From Candidatus Minthosoma equi (lineage in GTDB: Bacteria; Bacteroidota; Bacteroidia; Bacteroidales; Bacteroidaceae), in NCBI GenBank assembly GCA_018064885.1, contig JAGHUI010000017.1, forward strand, positions 1 through 64,000: a stretch of 64,000 nucleotides of DNA, read 5' to 3'. A program made the translations under genes and the position numbers. Below the pieces are notes generated by a model. That model worked only from the letters and a program-made list of their open reading frames with translations. It was not told the DNA's origin and did no database searches. Below are positions 35,019 to 43,584 of this stretch, one piece after another. Within the stretch, counting starts at the first letter, position 1. The number at the start of each line of letters is the position of its first letter.

Positions 35019-35049
35019 CAAAGTTATGCATCTTTTTTTATTCTGCAAA
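35019..35049 (-). promoter_or_regulatory. Consensus promoter of the DUF1294 gene
   Basis: On the - strand: TTTG (35046-35049), 19 bp, TAACTTTG (35019-35026), about 44 bp before the ATG at 34975. Confidence 0.75.
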
Positions 35050-35220
35050 ATAAATAGATGGTAAAAAATACTTGATTTTTTGCCTGTTTTTACCCTGTTT
35101 GGCCTCGTTTTTGCTGTTTATGTTACATTTCATAAAATTGATGTAACATTTTAAGACGCTGTTGAGACATTTTTACAAACTGTTGAGACGTTATGTGAAA
35201 GTATTTATAAATAAAATGTG

Positions 35221-35228
35221 TAACTTTG
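35221..35228 (+). promoter_or_regulatory. TAnnTTTG element of the large surface-protein gene
   Basis: TAACTTTG ends 75 bp before the ATG at 35304, leaving a leader of about 70 nt. No ideal -33 element. Confidence 0.6.
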
Positions 35229-35303
35229 CACCGTGATTTTTCCATGAAATGTGGATAAATACAACCGAAATCTTTTTTATTAACTTTATAAAACCATTTT
35301 CAG

Positions 35304-38300
35304 ATGAAAAAACTTTCCATTTTGGCTCTTGCCGCTGCAGCTTTGTCATCAAATGCTGCTCAGGCACAGATTCTGAAGTATGGAGCAGAAGCTGGTGAAA
35401 CAGCTCCTGACACAGTCAACTGGTATGGCAACTGGGTAGATGCTGGTGGTCAGATCGAGTTTGGCAACGCTGATGCAGCTACAGGTTCTGGCTGTATCTA
35501 CGTTAATACTCCAGAAGAAGCAGGCGCTGCTCAGGATTGGGAGCGCGTACTTAAGTTTGATGGTCTTCAGATCAAGGCAAACACAAACTATCGTGTTCGT
35601 GTATCTGCCAAGGCTGCATCAGATGCTGTTATCGGTCTTGCACTCATGTGCGGTGACGAAAACTGCGACATGCCTTTCGTTCTTCCTACAGCTACTGGCT
35701 ATGCAAGCCAGAAGAAGGATGTAACAGGCTTCAGCGACTTTGAGTACTCTACAAAGTCTGCACTTTTCCGTTACACAACTGATGAGTATCAGCAGGAGAT
35801 CTATCCAAAGATCAAGGCTGACGACAAGAACCCACTTGGTGCTAACCGTTTCCTTCGCCTCACAGTTAAGAGCGTAGGCGAATACAACATTGACGATGTT
35901 ATCGTTGAGGAGGCTCCTATCGCTGCATGTTACTTCAACATGGAAGCTATCAAGGTTGACTTCGGCTTCAACACAAACATCGCTCAGCTCGTTAAGGCAA
36001 ATGGTGGTGTTATCTCTCTCGATCCATCTTGTGCAAAGGTTGTAGTTGATGGCAATGAAGCTGCAGTTGAAGCTGTAGAGCTCAAGGCAGATGGTAACCT
36101 CTACATTTTCGTTTCTGAAGAAATCGCACCTGAGGCTAAGGTTGCTGTATCATTCGATGCAACAAACTCTGGCATCAAGTATGCTGGTTCTGAAACTCCA
36201 GGTGATGGTGTTGATGTACCAAGCTTCGAAGGTGAAATGTCATTCCTCGATGAGTCTTTCTATGTAGAATCTACTATCTGGGAAGAACCACACCTCGTTA
36301 CTTCTGAGCCTAAGAACAACAGCTTCGAGCTTGACGAGAACATTGGTGAATTCACATTAACATTCGATAAGGATATCTTTGTTTCTGGCGACAAGGCTCC
36401 AAAGGCTTATGTTTACGGTGGACAGATCAAGGGTAAAGTTGACCTCACACTCAAGGCACAGGATTCTGAACTTGGCAGAACTGTAACATTCCTCTGCAAT
36501 AAGGAACTTCGCAAGGGTGCATACGGTGTTGTAGTAAGCGGTGTTACAAGTGCTAAGGGTGTTGCTACTGAGAAGGATATTCAGCTTGACATCGAAACTG
36601 GTAAGGTTTCAGTAGCAGAGATTGAATATACTGAAATCGGTACTGTTGACGTAAAGGGTGACAATGGCAACCATTCAGAGAACTGGACTTCTTACTTCAA
36701 CGGTGAGGAGATCGTTCCAGCAGGTTCTGGTATCCGTATGTTCGACTTCCCTGCAGAAGGTACATACTCAAAGGGCTTCTACCTCTCACAGCGCGATGCT
36801 GATGCTGAAAATGGTACAGCACTCTCTTACGGTGAGAAGGAAGATGCTCCACTTAACCTCCCTTCAGGCGACGTACAGATTGACATCCTCGTTTCTGCAT
36901 GGCAGGGCAACTCAGGTAACTTCCTCTATGAAGTAACAAATGAGGCTGGCGATGTTGTAGCATCTGGTTCTGGTGCTGCTGATATCCATCAGGCTGACCA
37001 GGGTACAGCTGTAGGTGCAGTAAACTCTATTCCTGTAAAGATTGAAGGCTGCAAGGCTGGCAAGTATGTTCTCCGTCTTACTACTAAGGTTGGTGGTTAC
37101 GGCAACGCAATCATCGTATGGGGTCTCAAGCTTTCTACATACGAGATTGGTCAGGGCGAAACTGCAGACAGCCAGGTTATCGTAGATGGTAGCTTCGCAA
37201 ATGTAGGTAACGACTGTACACCAGATGAGGGTGATGGTTGGACTATCTATGAAATCAGAGGTGGTGAGACTGTTCCATGTGAGAAGGGTAGCACAACAGG
37301 TATCGGCCAGCGTGCTCGTTTCTTCACATACAATAATGTTCCTAACCTCCCTGTAGCATACTACAACCGTAACATGGGTGGCGTTGCTGAAACAAGCTAC
37401 TACATGACATACGGTGAAACTTCTGCAAACGAGCCAGAGCTCTATCTTGACGAGGCACGTTACAACTTCACTTGGTACTGTGTAAACTGGAAGGGTGAAA
37501 ACAACCTCTACAAGTTCCAGATCATTGACGTTGAAGAAGGAAATGAAATTGTATTCGAGCGTGAAGATGTTGTAGAAGCAACTGTAAACGGTAACCGTGA
37601 TACAAAGGTTGAGCCATATAAGGTTGACTTCGCTTGGACTCCATCACACTCTGGTACTTATATCTTCAAGTGGTTCATGGATGGTGAATCAAGCCTTGGT
37701 AACATCAAGGTTGAGCAGATGGGTTCTATGGCTGCTTACTGGCACACTCAGCTCAACAATGCTGTTGCTGCTGCTCAGGAAGAGCTCAACAATGCACAGG
37801 GTGATGAGTTCGCTGGTGCTACTCGTGATGCTCTTGAGGGTGCAATCAAGGAAGCTAAGACTGTTACTTACCACACAGGTGAGGAATATACTCAGGCTAT
37901 CCTTAACCTTGAGCAGTATGTAAAGGATATGGCTCTCCGTCGTGAAGCAATTGCTGACTATGACAACGCTTTGGGTGCTCTTATGAACCAGGTTGCTGAC
38001 ATGGCAGGCACTAAGTTCGAGAAGCTCGCTTCTTACAAGCAGGCATCTGATTATATCGCTAAGTATGAGAACGTAGCTGGTTACACAATTGACAACGAGA
38101 CTCTTCTCCCACTCGTAAGCGACATGCAGACTCTCCACACTCTCAACGACAGACTTAGAGCTGCTGGCACAGGTGTTGAGGTTCTCACAGATCAGGTTAA
38201 TAAGCTCGCTGACGAATATATCAAGCTTGATGAGTTCGTAAACGGTGACGAAAGCATTGCATTCATCGATGAATATATAGTACGCGCTCAGGACGAAACT

Positions 38301-39266
38301 GTTATTGATGATCAAGAACTTGCTGGTCGCCTCAAGAAGATGGTTACTTCTGCTCTCTACAAGGCTATCGCTAAGGGTTACAAGTTCGAGGAACTTGAAT
38401 ACCCAGAAGAGGATCCAAGTGAGGACAACCCATACATTCCAACAGCATTCGACCTTTCAGGTTTCATCCGCAACTCTGTATTCTATACTACTACAGCTAA
38501 GTCTCAGCCAGAAACTCAGGCTGCTTCTGACGGCACATGTCCAGGTTGGGAATTCAACGCTCCTAACGGTTACGCAGCTGACTGGGGCTGGGGTGGTTGG
38601 TCAGGCAACAATCAGCCTGCTGCTCCTCTCAACATTGCTAACTCACAGGCAGGTACACGTTGGGGTACTGACTTCGAGGTATTCCAGACTATCACAGATA
38701 TTCCAGTAGGTATCTACTCTATCGGTGGTAATTGCTGCGACCGCTCATTCGTAGGTTCATCTAACCTTCTCGATGAAGGCGTTACAACTCCTTCTTACAT
38801 CTACGTTAAGCAGGCAGGTCAGGACGAGCTCAAGAAGCCATTCGATGTAACTAACATCGGTCAGTACTACGGTATGACAGAGACTCTCATTGAGAACGTT
38901 ACAATTGAACCAGCAGATGATGCTAACACAGGTAAGGTTACTCTCGGTGCTCAGGTTATCTTCTTCGGTCCAGAAAACGAACCTAACGCAGTATCACAGC
39001 GCGATGGCTTCGCTTCATTCGACAACGCTAAGCTCAAGATGTCTGCTAAGCACCCAACATTCGACTATGCTGCAGCTGCTGCTAAGATCGATGAAGAACT
39101 TGCAAATGACATCAAGGTTGTTGAAAACACAGCTGCTGGTGTTCCTGTTAAGACTCAGTACTTCGATCTCAATGGTCGCAGCGTTGCAAGAACTAAGGGT
39201 ATCCTCATCCGCATCGACACAATGTCTGATGGCACTCAGAAGGCAAGCAAGGTTCTTGTAAGATAA
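35304..39266 (+). CDS. Large secreted multidomain surface protein (1320 aa)
   Basis: Exported by a signal peptide (MKKLSILALAAAALSSNAAQAQ). Residues about 25-200 resemble a carbohydrate-binding jelly roll (NWYGNWVDAGGQIEFGNA...VSAKAAS). Around 330-430 is a Big_5-like Ig domain (EPKNNSFELDENIGEFTLTFDKDIFVSG). Two further beta modules follow (NWTSYFNGEEIVPAGSGIRMF; GDGWTIYEIRGGE). Residues about 805-1020 form a helical FIVAR-like region (LNNAVAAAQEELNNAQGDEF), then another beta domain, and a short C-terminal tail (TQYFDLNGRSVARTKGILIR...KVLVR) of T9SS-cargo type. No catalytic motif was recognised; likely adhesin or glycan-binding. Codon use is narrow (Lys mostly AAG, Asn mostly AAC), suggesting high expression. 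It is flanked by inverted MITE copies. Confidence 0.75.
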   Translation: MKKLSILALAAAALSSNAAQAQILKYGAEAGETAPDTVNWYGNWVDAGGQIEFGNADAATGSGCIYVNTPEEAGAAQDWERVLKFDGLQIKANTNYRVRVSAKAASDAVIGLALMCGDENCDMPFVLPTATGYASQKKDVTGFSDFEYSTKSALFRYTTDEYQQEIYPKIKADDKNPLGANRFLRLTVKSVGEYNIDDVIVEEAPIAACYFNMEAIKVDFGFNTNIAQLVKANGGVISLDPSCAKVVVDGNEAAVEAVELKADGNLYIFVSEEIAPEAKVAVSFDATNSGIKYAGSETPGDGVDVPSFEGEMSFLDESFYVESTIWEEPHLVTSEPKNNSFELDENIGEFTLTFDKDIFVSGDKAPKAYVYGGQIKGKVDLTLKAQDSELGRTVTFLCNKELRKGAYGVVVSGVTSAKGVATEKDIQLDIETGKVSVAEIEYTEIGTVDVKGDNGNHSENWTSYFNGEEIVPAGSGIRMFDFPAEGTYSKGFYLSQRDADAENGTALSYGEKEDAPLNLPSGDVQIDILVSAWQGNSGNFLYEVTNEAGDVVASGSGAADIHQADQGTAVGAVNSIPVKIEGCKAGKYVLRLTTKVGGYGNAIIVWGLKLSTYEIGQGETADSQVIVDGSFANVGNDCTPDEGDGWTIYEIRGGETVPCEKGSTTGIGQRARFFTYNNVPNLPVAYYNRNMGGVAETSYYMTYGETSANEPELYLDEARYNFTWYCVNWKGENNLYKFQIIDVEEGNEIVFEREDVVEATVNGNRDTKVEPYKVDFAWTPSHSGTYIFKWFMDGESSLGNIKVEQMGSMAAYWHTQLNNAVAAAQEELNNAQGDEFAGATRDALEGAIKEAKTVTYHTGEEYTQAILNLEQYVKDMALRREAIADYDNALGALMNQVADMAGTKFEKLASYKQASDYIAKYENVAGYTIDNETLLPLVSDMQTLHTLNDRLRAAGTGVEVLTDQVNKLADEYIKLDEFVNGDESIAFIDEYIVRAQDETVIDDQELAGRLKKMVTSALYKAIAKGYKFEELEYPEEDPSEDNPYIPTAFDLSGFIRNSVFYTTTAKSQPETQAASDGTCPGWEFNAPNGYAADWGWGGWSGNNQPAAPLNIANSQAGTRWGTDFEVFQTITDIPVGIYSIGGNCCDRSFVGSSNLLDEGVTTPSYIYVKQAGQDELKKPFDVTNIGQYYGMTETLIENVTIEPADDANTGKVTLGAQVIFFGPENEPNAVSQRDGFASFDNAKLKMSAKHPTFDYAAAAAKIDEELANDIKVVENTAAGVPVKTQYFDLNGRSVARTKGILIRIDTMSDGTQKASKVLVR

Positions 39267-39306
39267 TACATTCGATAATAGATAGAAATATCATATTATC
39301 ATATAT

Positions 39307-39348
39307 AATAATAGGGTGTGTCCTTTTCGACACACCCTATATTATTTT
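39307..39348. terminator. Bidirectional terminator between convergent genes
   Basis: ATAGGGTGTGTC/GACACACCCTAT forms a 12-bp perfect stem with a 6-nt loop, extended by AATA/TATT pairs and flanked by T-rich and A-rich sequence. It can serve both the large surface protein and the - strand SusCD operon. Confidence 0.8.
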
Positions 39349-39388
39349 ATAGGTTTTATTGGATTTTGTGTGAAAATGCCCTATCGGG

Positions 39389-39504
39389 CCATTTGAAAAA
39401 ACAAAAGAAAACAAAAGAAAACCCGAGAAAAACCAAATTGTTTTCTTTTGTTTTCCCATGTTTTGGCTACGCCGAGCTAAAGGTTCTTTTGTTTTTCTAA
39501 TTGG
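39389..39504 (-). mobile_element. MITE-like repeat, copy 2 (inverted)
   Basis: Reverse complement of the 34563-34673 element: terminal blocks CCATTTGAAAAAACAAAAGAA and TTCTTTTGTTTTTCTAATTGG, identical core ACCTTTAGCTCGGCGTAGCC read on the - strand, with a 5-bp length difference in the TTTTG-rich part. Confidence 0.75.
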
Positions 39505-39563
39505 CGCTTGCGCATCTTCACACTAATTCCTGTAATACCATTTTATTAAATGTTATGTATTGA

Positions 39564-40217
39564 TTACTCGGAGAGAAGACTTTTCATTCTGCCATTACGA
39601 ACTTTTTGGGAAAGAGCGTCAAGGGCTTGCTGACGAATGGCAGGATCTGTAATTTGGAGAATCACAGGAACAGAGGTCTCTTCTTTAGAGTGATTTTTCA
39701 CGAAATTGAGGAGTTCGTTGTTGAAAGTTGCCTGAAGATTTGCCATTGTCTTTTCAAATTCAGGCATTGCTTCTTCAAATTTTAACTTTCCGCTTTCAAT
39801 CTGCTCATTTACTTCGCGTGCTGTTGTGATGAGTGGCAACTGAGCTTTCTCTACGAAGATGTCAACATCGTGATATTTCTTGTAGAACTTTGAACCTGTG
39901 ATGTCGAAGCGTTCTGTAAGATTGCCATCAACAACAGCTTTCTCGCCTGGGACAGCGATGAGAGGGAAGAAAAGGCGCTGGGTTCCTGCAAGCGTGCCAG
40001 GAGTCATGACGGTTATGTTAGTCACTTTGCTGACAGGAATTGCCATATCAAATGTGCCGTCTTCCTTTGCCTCAAATGCGTATTTGTTCTCTCCAACAAG
40101 TGCGATGAGAGTGTCGCCAATCTCGTCTAAATCTGCTACGATGCGGCAGACATTTTTTTGTGCCATCGCAACCTGACCTGCAAAAAGCGATAGCAATATG
40201 AATACATTTCTTTTCAT
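39564..40217 (-). CDS. Secreted DUF4369-like protein
   Basis: A 217-residue exported protein (signal MKRNVFILLSLFAGQVAMAQ). Residues about 25-130 resemble DUF4369, the N-terminal domain found in Bacteroidota AhpC/TlpA-type thioredoxin lipoproteins (VADLDEIGDTLIALVGENKYAFEAKEDGTFDMAIPVSK...PLIAVPGEKAVVDGNL). The thioredoxin domain with CxxC is absent; instead the protein ends in a helical segment of about 80 residues. It is the last gene of the SusCD operon (29 bp after the BACON gene). Confidence 0.65.
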   Translation of the reverse strand: MKRNVFILLSLFAGQVAMAQKNVCRIVADLDEIGDTLIALVGENKYAFEAKEDGTFDMAIPVSKVTNITVMTPGTLAGTQRLFFPLIAVPGEKAVVDGNLTERFDITGSKFYKKYHDVDIFVEKAQLPLITTAREVNEQIESGKLKFEEAMPEFEKTMANLQATFNNELLNFVKNHSKEETSVPVILQITDPAIRQQALDALSQKVRNGRMKSLLSE

Positions 40218-40246
40218 TTTTATAAGAGTAAGTAGTTATTCAAAAT

Positions 40247-41356
40247 TTACTTTGTTTTTCTAAGGACAGGATCCATGATCTTGTCTGCATATCCCACGAA
40301 ATTGTTAGCATCAAGTGATGCGCGATCCTCTCTTGTTCCGAATGTGAGAATACCGTAGATGTGGCCGAATTGTGCATCGCCCATTGCATCGTAGTATTCA
40401 AATCCTTCTTCGTCAAAGAACTTGAAGGTAGGAAGGAGAGTGGCAGGGTCGATAGCCACTTTTGCAGGATAAGTGATGGACGAACTAACATGTGCGCCGT
40501 AGGAGCTTGCAAGGGCTGTGAAGACATAGAAGTTTGATGCCCCGACCTTGCCAAGTGGCTGGCCTCCAGAAATTTTCAAAGAGAAAGTGAGAGGGTCGTA
40601 AACAAATGGGATATTGATGTTTTCCATTACGCTTGCACCTTTCATGTAGAAAAGATCTTCGTTCGTCTCATCCCTGACAATATCAACTGTAACGGTTGTG
40701 TCGCGGTTTTCTGTAGCAGATACAGGAACTCCGTATGTGAGTTCGTATGTACCTGCGATGTCGTTTGAGCCGAACTGATAGATCTTGATGCTGCGCTCTC
40801 CCTTTTCGCTTTTGAAAAGAAGGTTTGTGCAACGAGTGCTGCCAGTTTCGTTTGACTGTAAGCTGACAACATAACCATCTTCCGATTTTGTTCCTTTAAC
40901 CCATTCTGGCTGGTCAACGGTATATTCGTAATCGCTATGAATTGGGATTGTTACTTCACTTTCATTGTCGGAAACGAGATAGACGCTATCTCCCATGACG
41001 TACCATACGGCTCCCTGCTGAGTAACAGAAAGTTGTGCTGTTCTGCCATTTCTGTCGCTTAGGTCAAGAATTGTGCTTCTGCCAACGAGAGAGTTGTTAC
41101 GCTCTACAGAAATCTGAACCGTTGAATCGTTTTCCACAACCACCTGACACCAAGCAGCTTCGCTTTTTGCTGCTAAGCCTTGAGCTTTCTCAAGATGTAT
41201 GTGTCCCTTTTGTGCAGAAGCAGAGAATATGGCATCTGCCTGTTTTAATTTTAGATGCTGAGCTGGAGTGTAGTTGTCGTCATCGCTGCATGATGAGAAA
41301 GATACTGCAGAACCAAGTACAGTCAGCAATAATATGATTGAATGTATTTTCTTCAT
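40247..41356 (-). CDS. BACON-type surface lipoprotein
   Basis: A 369-residue lipoprotein (lipobox SFSSC, Cys23). Residues about 45-190 form two BACON-like or Ig-like units (KSEAAWCQVVVENDSTVQISVERN and DQPEWVKGTKSEDGYVVSLQSNETGSTRCTNLLFKSEKGERSIKIYQFG). The C-terminal 180 residues are a beta-rich domain of unknown type. In SusCD loci such proteins extend from the cell surface and bind the substrate. Gene spacing is 6 bp to the DUF4302 gene. Confidence 0.68.
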   Translation of the reverse strand: MKKIHSIILLLTVLGSAVSFSSCSDDDNYTPAQHLKLKQADAIFSASAQKGHIHLEKAQGLAAKSEAAWCQVVVENDSTVQISVERNNSLVGRSTILDLSDRNGRTAQLSVTQQGAVWYVMGDSVYLVSDNESEVTIPIHSDYEYTVDQPEWVKGTKSEDGYVVSLQSNETGSTRCTNLLFKSEKGERSIKIYQFGSNDIAGTYELTYGVPVSATENRDTTVTVDIVRDETNEDLFYMKGASVMENINIPFVYDPLTFSLKISGGQPLGKVGASNFYVFTALASSYGAHVSSSITYPAKVAIDPATLLPTFKFFDEEGFEYYDAMGDAQFGHIYGILTFGTREDRASLDANNFVGYADKIMDPVLRKTK

Positions 41357-41362
41357 AATTGA

Positions 41363-42640
41363 TTATTGATTGGATAGATAGAACCAGATATTCTCGTCTT
41401 GGATGCTGACGAGCTTTATCTTGCGTTGTATGTTGCCTTCCTGGAATTCAATTCGGTAAGGACTTCCTTTCAGGATGCGTGATGTGATAGGGGAGAAATA
41501 GTACTCGTTGTAGCCGTATGCCTTATCCACACCGATTATTTCCACAGAATCATCGCCAATAGGATTGATTTTTATGCCGTAGCATCCGTAGAGAAGATAC
41601 TGGTCGAATACGTTATACTGGAAACCAATAACATACTCGTTCTCATCGCTATCCGGATAGACGCTATTGTAACCGATGAAGCAATTCTCGATTGTGCAGA
41701 GGAATGCTATAGGACGATAGAAAGAAGATATGAAAGTCTTATCACATTCGCCTTTCTGAGCCGCAGCATCGATAATGAATTTCCATTGACCGAGAGTGTT
41801 AGCAAATTGCTGCATGTTGCTTGGGAACAAGATTCTAACCTTGCCGTCAGGAGAACGAAGCTCGCCTGTTGGCTCATCGTAAACCATATTTGTAAACATT
41901 ATTCCTCCCAATGTTACAGGTTCTTTGAATTCAATACCTTCTGGTGTGTATGTGAATACAGAAGTGATGGTTGACTGACCGTCCTCTGAAGGATAAGTGA
42001 ATCGGAGGTCATCAAGCCTGATGTTGTATTGCTTATCGCCTGCAACTGCATAGAAATGAGGCACGCTCATCAGGAGTCGGTTCATGCGAGTCACATTCTG
42101 GATGTAATTCTGGTCTTCCTTTGTCATTCTTCGAAGCACGAGTTCCATGCCGTACTTCTTGCCTGTAAGGAAGATAGAGTCGCTATGCTCGCTCACACGA
42201 TTGAAAATGAATTCGTAGTCGCTATGCCATCCGTCGATATTAGATTGGGAAGGCTCCGTAAATGAGTGAAGAAGAGGATTGTAAGTGTCGAATGTTAGAA
42301 TGATGCTCTGCTCTTTCAATACACGATATTTAGATGTGTAAGGCGTTCCAACCTCTATTGTATCGCTAATTTGAATCTCAGAAGTCATCTCCACGTTGCC
42401 CTTGTCAAACTTAACTGTAAAAGCGCAACCGCCCATGCTGCCATCGCCTGGATAGTAGTTCATAATCCATCCGTATGGAGCATCCTGAAGAAGCTGATCG
42501 TAATATTCCACGCTCTTCTGTACTCGTTGTGCAGCAGACGAATCGAAAAGCTCATCTATGTCTGTACTGCATGAAACGGTAGCGAAAGAGCAGAATGCTG
42601 CGAGCAGGAATGAATTTATAGTTTTCTTGCTGATTGCCAT
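41363..42640 (-). CDS. DUF4302 lipoprotein
   Basis: A 425-residue lipoprotein with lipobox ATVSC. The family signature is clear at the N-terminus: SSAAQRVQKSVEYYDQLLQDAPYGWIMNYYPGDGSMGGCAFTVKFD. DUF4302 proteins accompany SusCD systems that also carry a zinc metallopeptidase; they are thought to be surface-exposed substrate binders, but their role is not established. Located third from the promoter-distal end, 12 bp from the peptidase gene. Confidence 0.82.
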   Translation of the reverse strand: MAISKKTINSFLLAAFCSFATVSCSTDIDELFDSSAAQRVQKSVEYYDQLLQDAPYGWIMNYYPGDGSMGGCAFTVKFDKGNVEMTSEIQISDTIEVGTPYTSKYRVLKEQSIILTFDTYNPLLHSFTEPSQSNIDGWHSDYEFIFNRVSEHSDSIFLTGKKYGMELVLRRMTKEDQNYIQNVTRMNRLLMSVPHFYAVAGDKQYNIRLDDLRFTYPSEDGQSTITSVFTYTPEGIEFKEPVTLGGIMFTNMVYDEPTGELRSPDGKVRILFPSNMQQFANTLGQWKFIIDAAAQKGECDKTFISSFYRPIAFLCTIENCFIGYNSVYPDSDENEYVIGFQYNVFDQYLLYGCYGIKINPIGDDSVEIIGVDKAYGYNEYYFSPITSRILKGSPYRIEFQEGNIQRKIKLVSIQDENIWFYLSNQ

Positions 42641-42652
42641 ATTATTTCATTG

Positions 42653-43528
42653 TTAATCAAGTGAATCAATATCTATTTTACCTGTAATCACATCATCGAC
42701 ACGACGCTGGATTATGTCACGCAACTGATCAATGTCGATATTCCATGATGTTTGCATATAAGCACGAACAATCTCAAGTTTCATGTTCAAGATTGCAGCA
42801 CCTGTGTCGCCAGCATTTACGAGAATCTTATCCCAATAATCTTGGTTGTTAGTGAGATACGTTGCTGTAAGCTCTGCGATGTCCTCATCTGGCTCTGACA
42901 TGGCGTATGCAGAAATGAAACCATTTTGAAGAGCATACTCATCAGTCATCAGATACCAGTCACCACTCACATATTTTCCTTCACAAATCTTGCCGTAGTC
43001 AGGATCGTAGTCCTTGTTCTGGTGAAGGATATGAGCGAACTCATGATGAACTACATGATAGTACAAATCAAGGAAAATGTGATTGATTTGCAACTGGTTT
43101 ACCGCGAAAAGCGTAATCTTCATACCGCCTTCCGCTGTACCCATAAGATAAGTACCATTGGCAGCATAAGCAGGACTTCCTATAAGATGAAGCACCTTAG
43201 GAACGTACTTGCGAGTGAAGTCAACGCCACACTCTTCGTCGTATGCCTCAAGCCAAGTATATTTGAAAATCTTGGAAATGCGAACAGAATTCTTATAATC
43301 GGCAGGAGCAAGAGTATATTGGTAGTCACTCTCGATGTCCTCCATGTGGTACATCAGTCGGATATTATATGGAACCGTATAGTTCTTGTAAATCCAATCA
43401 TCGAATGCATCATGATATTGCTCCGTTCTGTCAATCAGGACGCTATCGTCCGACAGATCATCCTTGCTGCAAGAAGCGAGGAATCCTGCAAGAAGAAGGA
43501 GAGATGCAAAAATATGTATTGTTTTCAT
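42653..43528 (-). CDS. Zinc-binding metallopeptidase lipoprotein
   Basis: A 291-residue lipoprotein (lipobox FLASC, Cys20). The catalytic site is HEFAH (162-166) in VVHHEFAHILHQNKDY, with a likely third ligand in the later DEDIAELTATYL segment, as in the Bacteroidota putative metallopeptidase family (Peptidase_Mx1 type). It should act at the outer membrane on peptides or proteins captured by the adjacent SusC/SusD pair. Stop and start spacing is 56 bp from susD and 12 bp to DUF4302, so co-transcription is likely. Confidence 0.85.
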   Translation of the reverse strand: MKTIHIFASLLLLAGFLASCSKDDLSDDSVLIDRTEQYHDAFDDWIYKNYTVPYNIRLMYHMEDIESDYQYTLAPADYKNSVRISKIFKYTWLEAYDEECGVDFTRKYVPKVLHLIGSPAYAANGTYLMGTAEGGMKITLFAVNQLQINHIFLDLYYHVVHHEFAHILHQNKDYDPDYGKICEGKYVSGDWYLMTDEYALQNGFISAYAMSEPDEDIAELTATYLTNNQDYWDKILVNAGDTGAAILNMKLEIVRAYMQTSWNIDIDQLRDIIQRRVDDVITGKIDIDSLD

Positions 43529-43584
43529 TTATTTTCTCGTTATGGTTTTCGTTTTAGTTTACGTTTTCGTTTTAGTTTTCGCCA

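Larger units (their letters stand above)
34976..35303. other. Divergent intergenic region
   Basis: Contains the back-to-back promoters of DUF1294 (35019-35049, -) and the large surface protein (35221-35228, +), and between them three spaced copies of a TGTTGAGAC/TGTTACAT-like motif (35119-35190). No gene. Confidence 0.5.
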
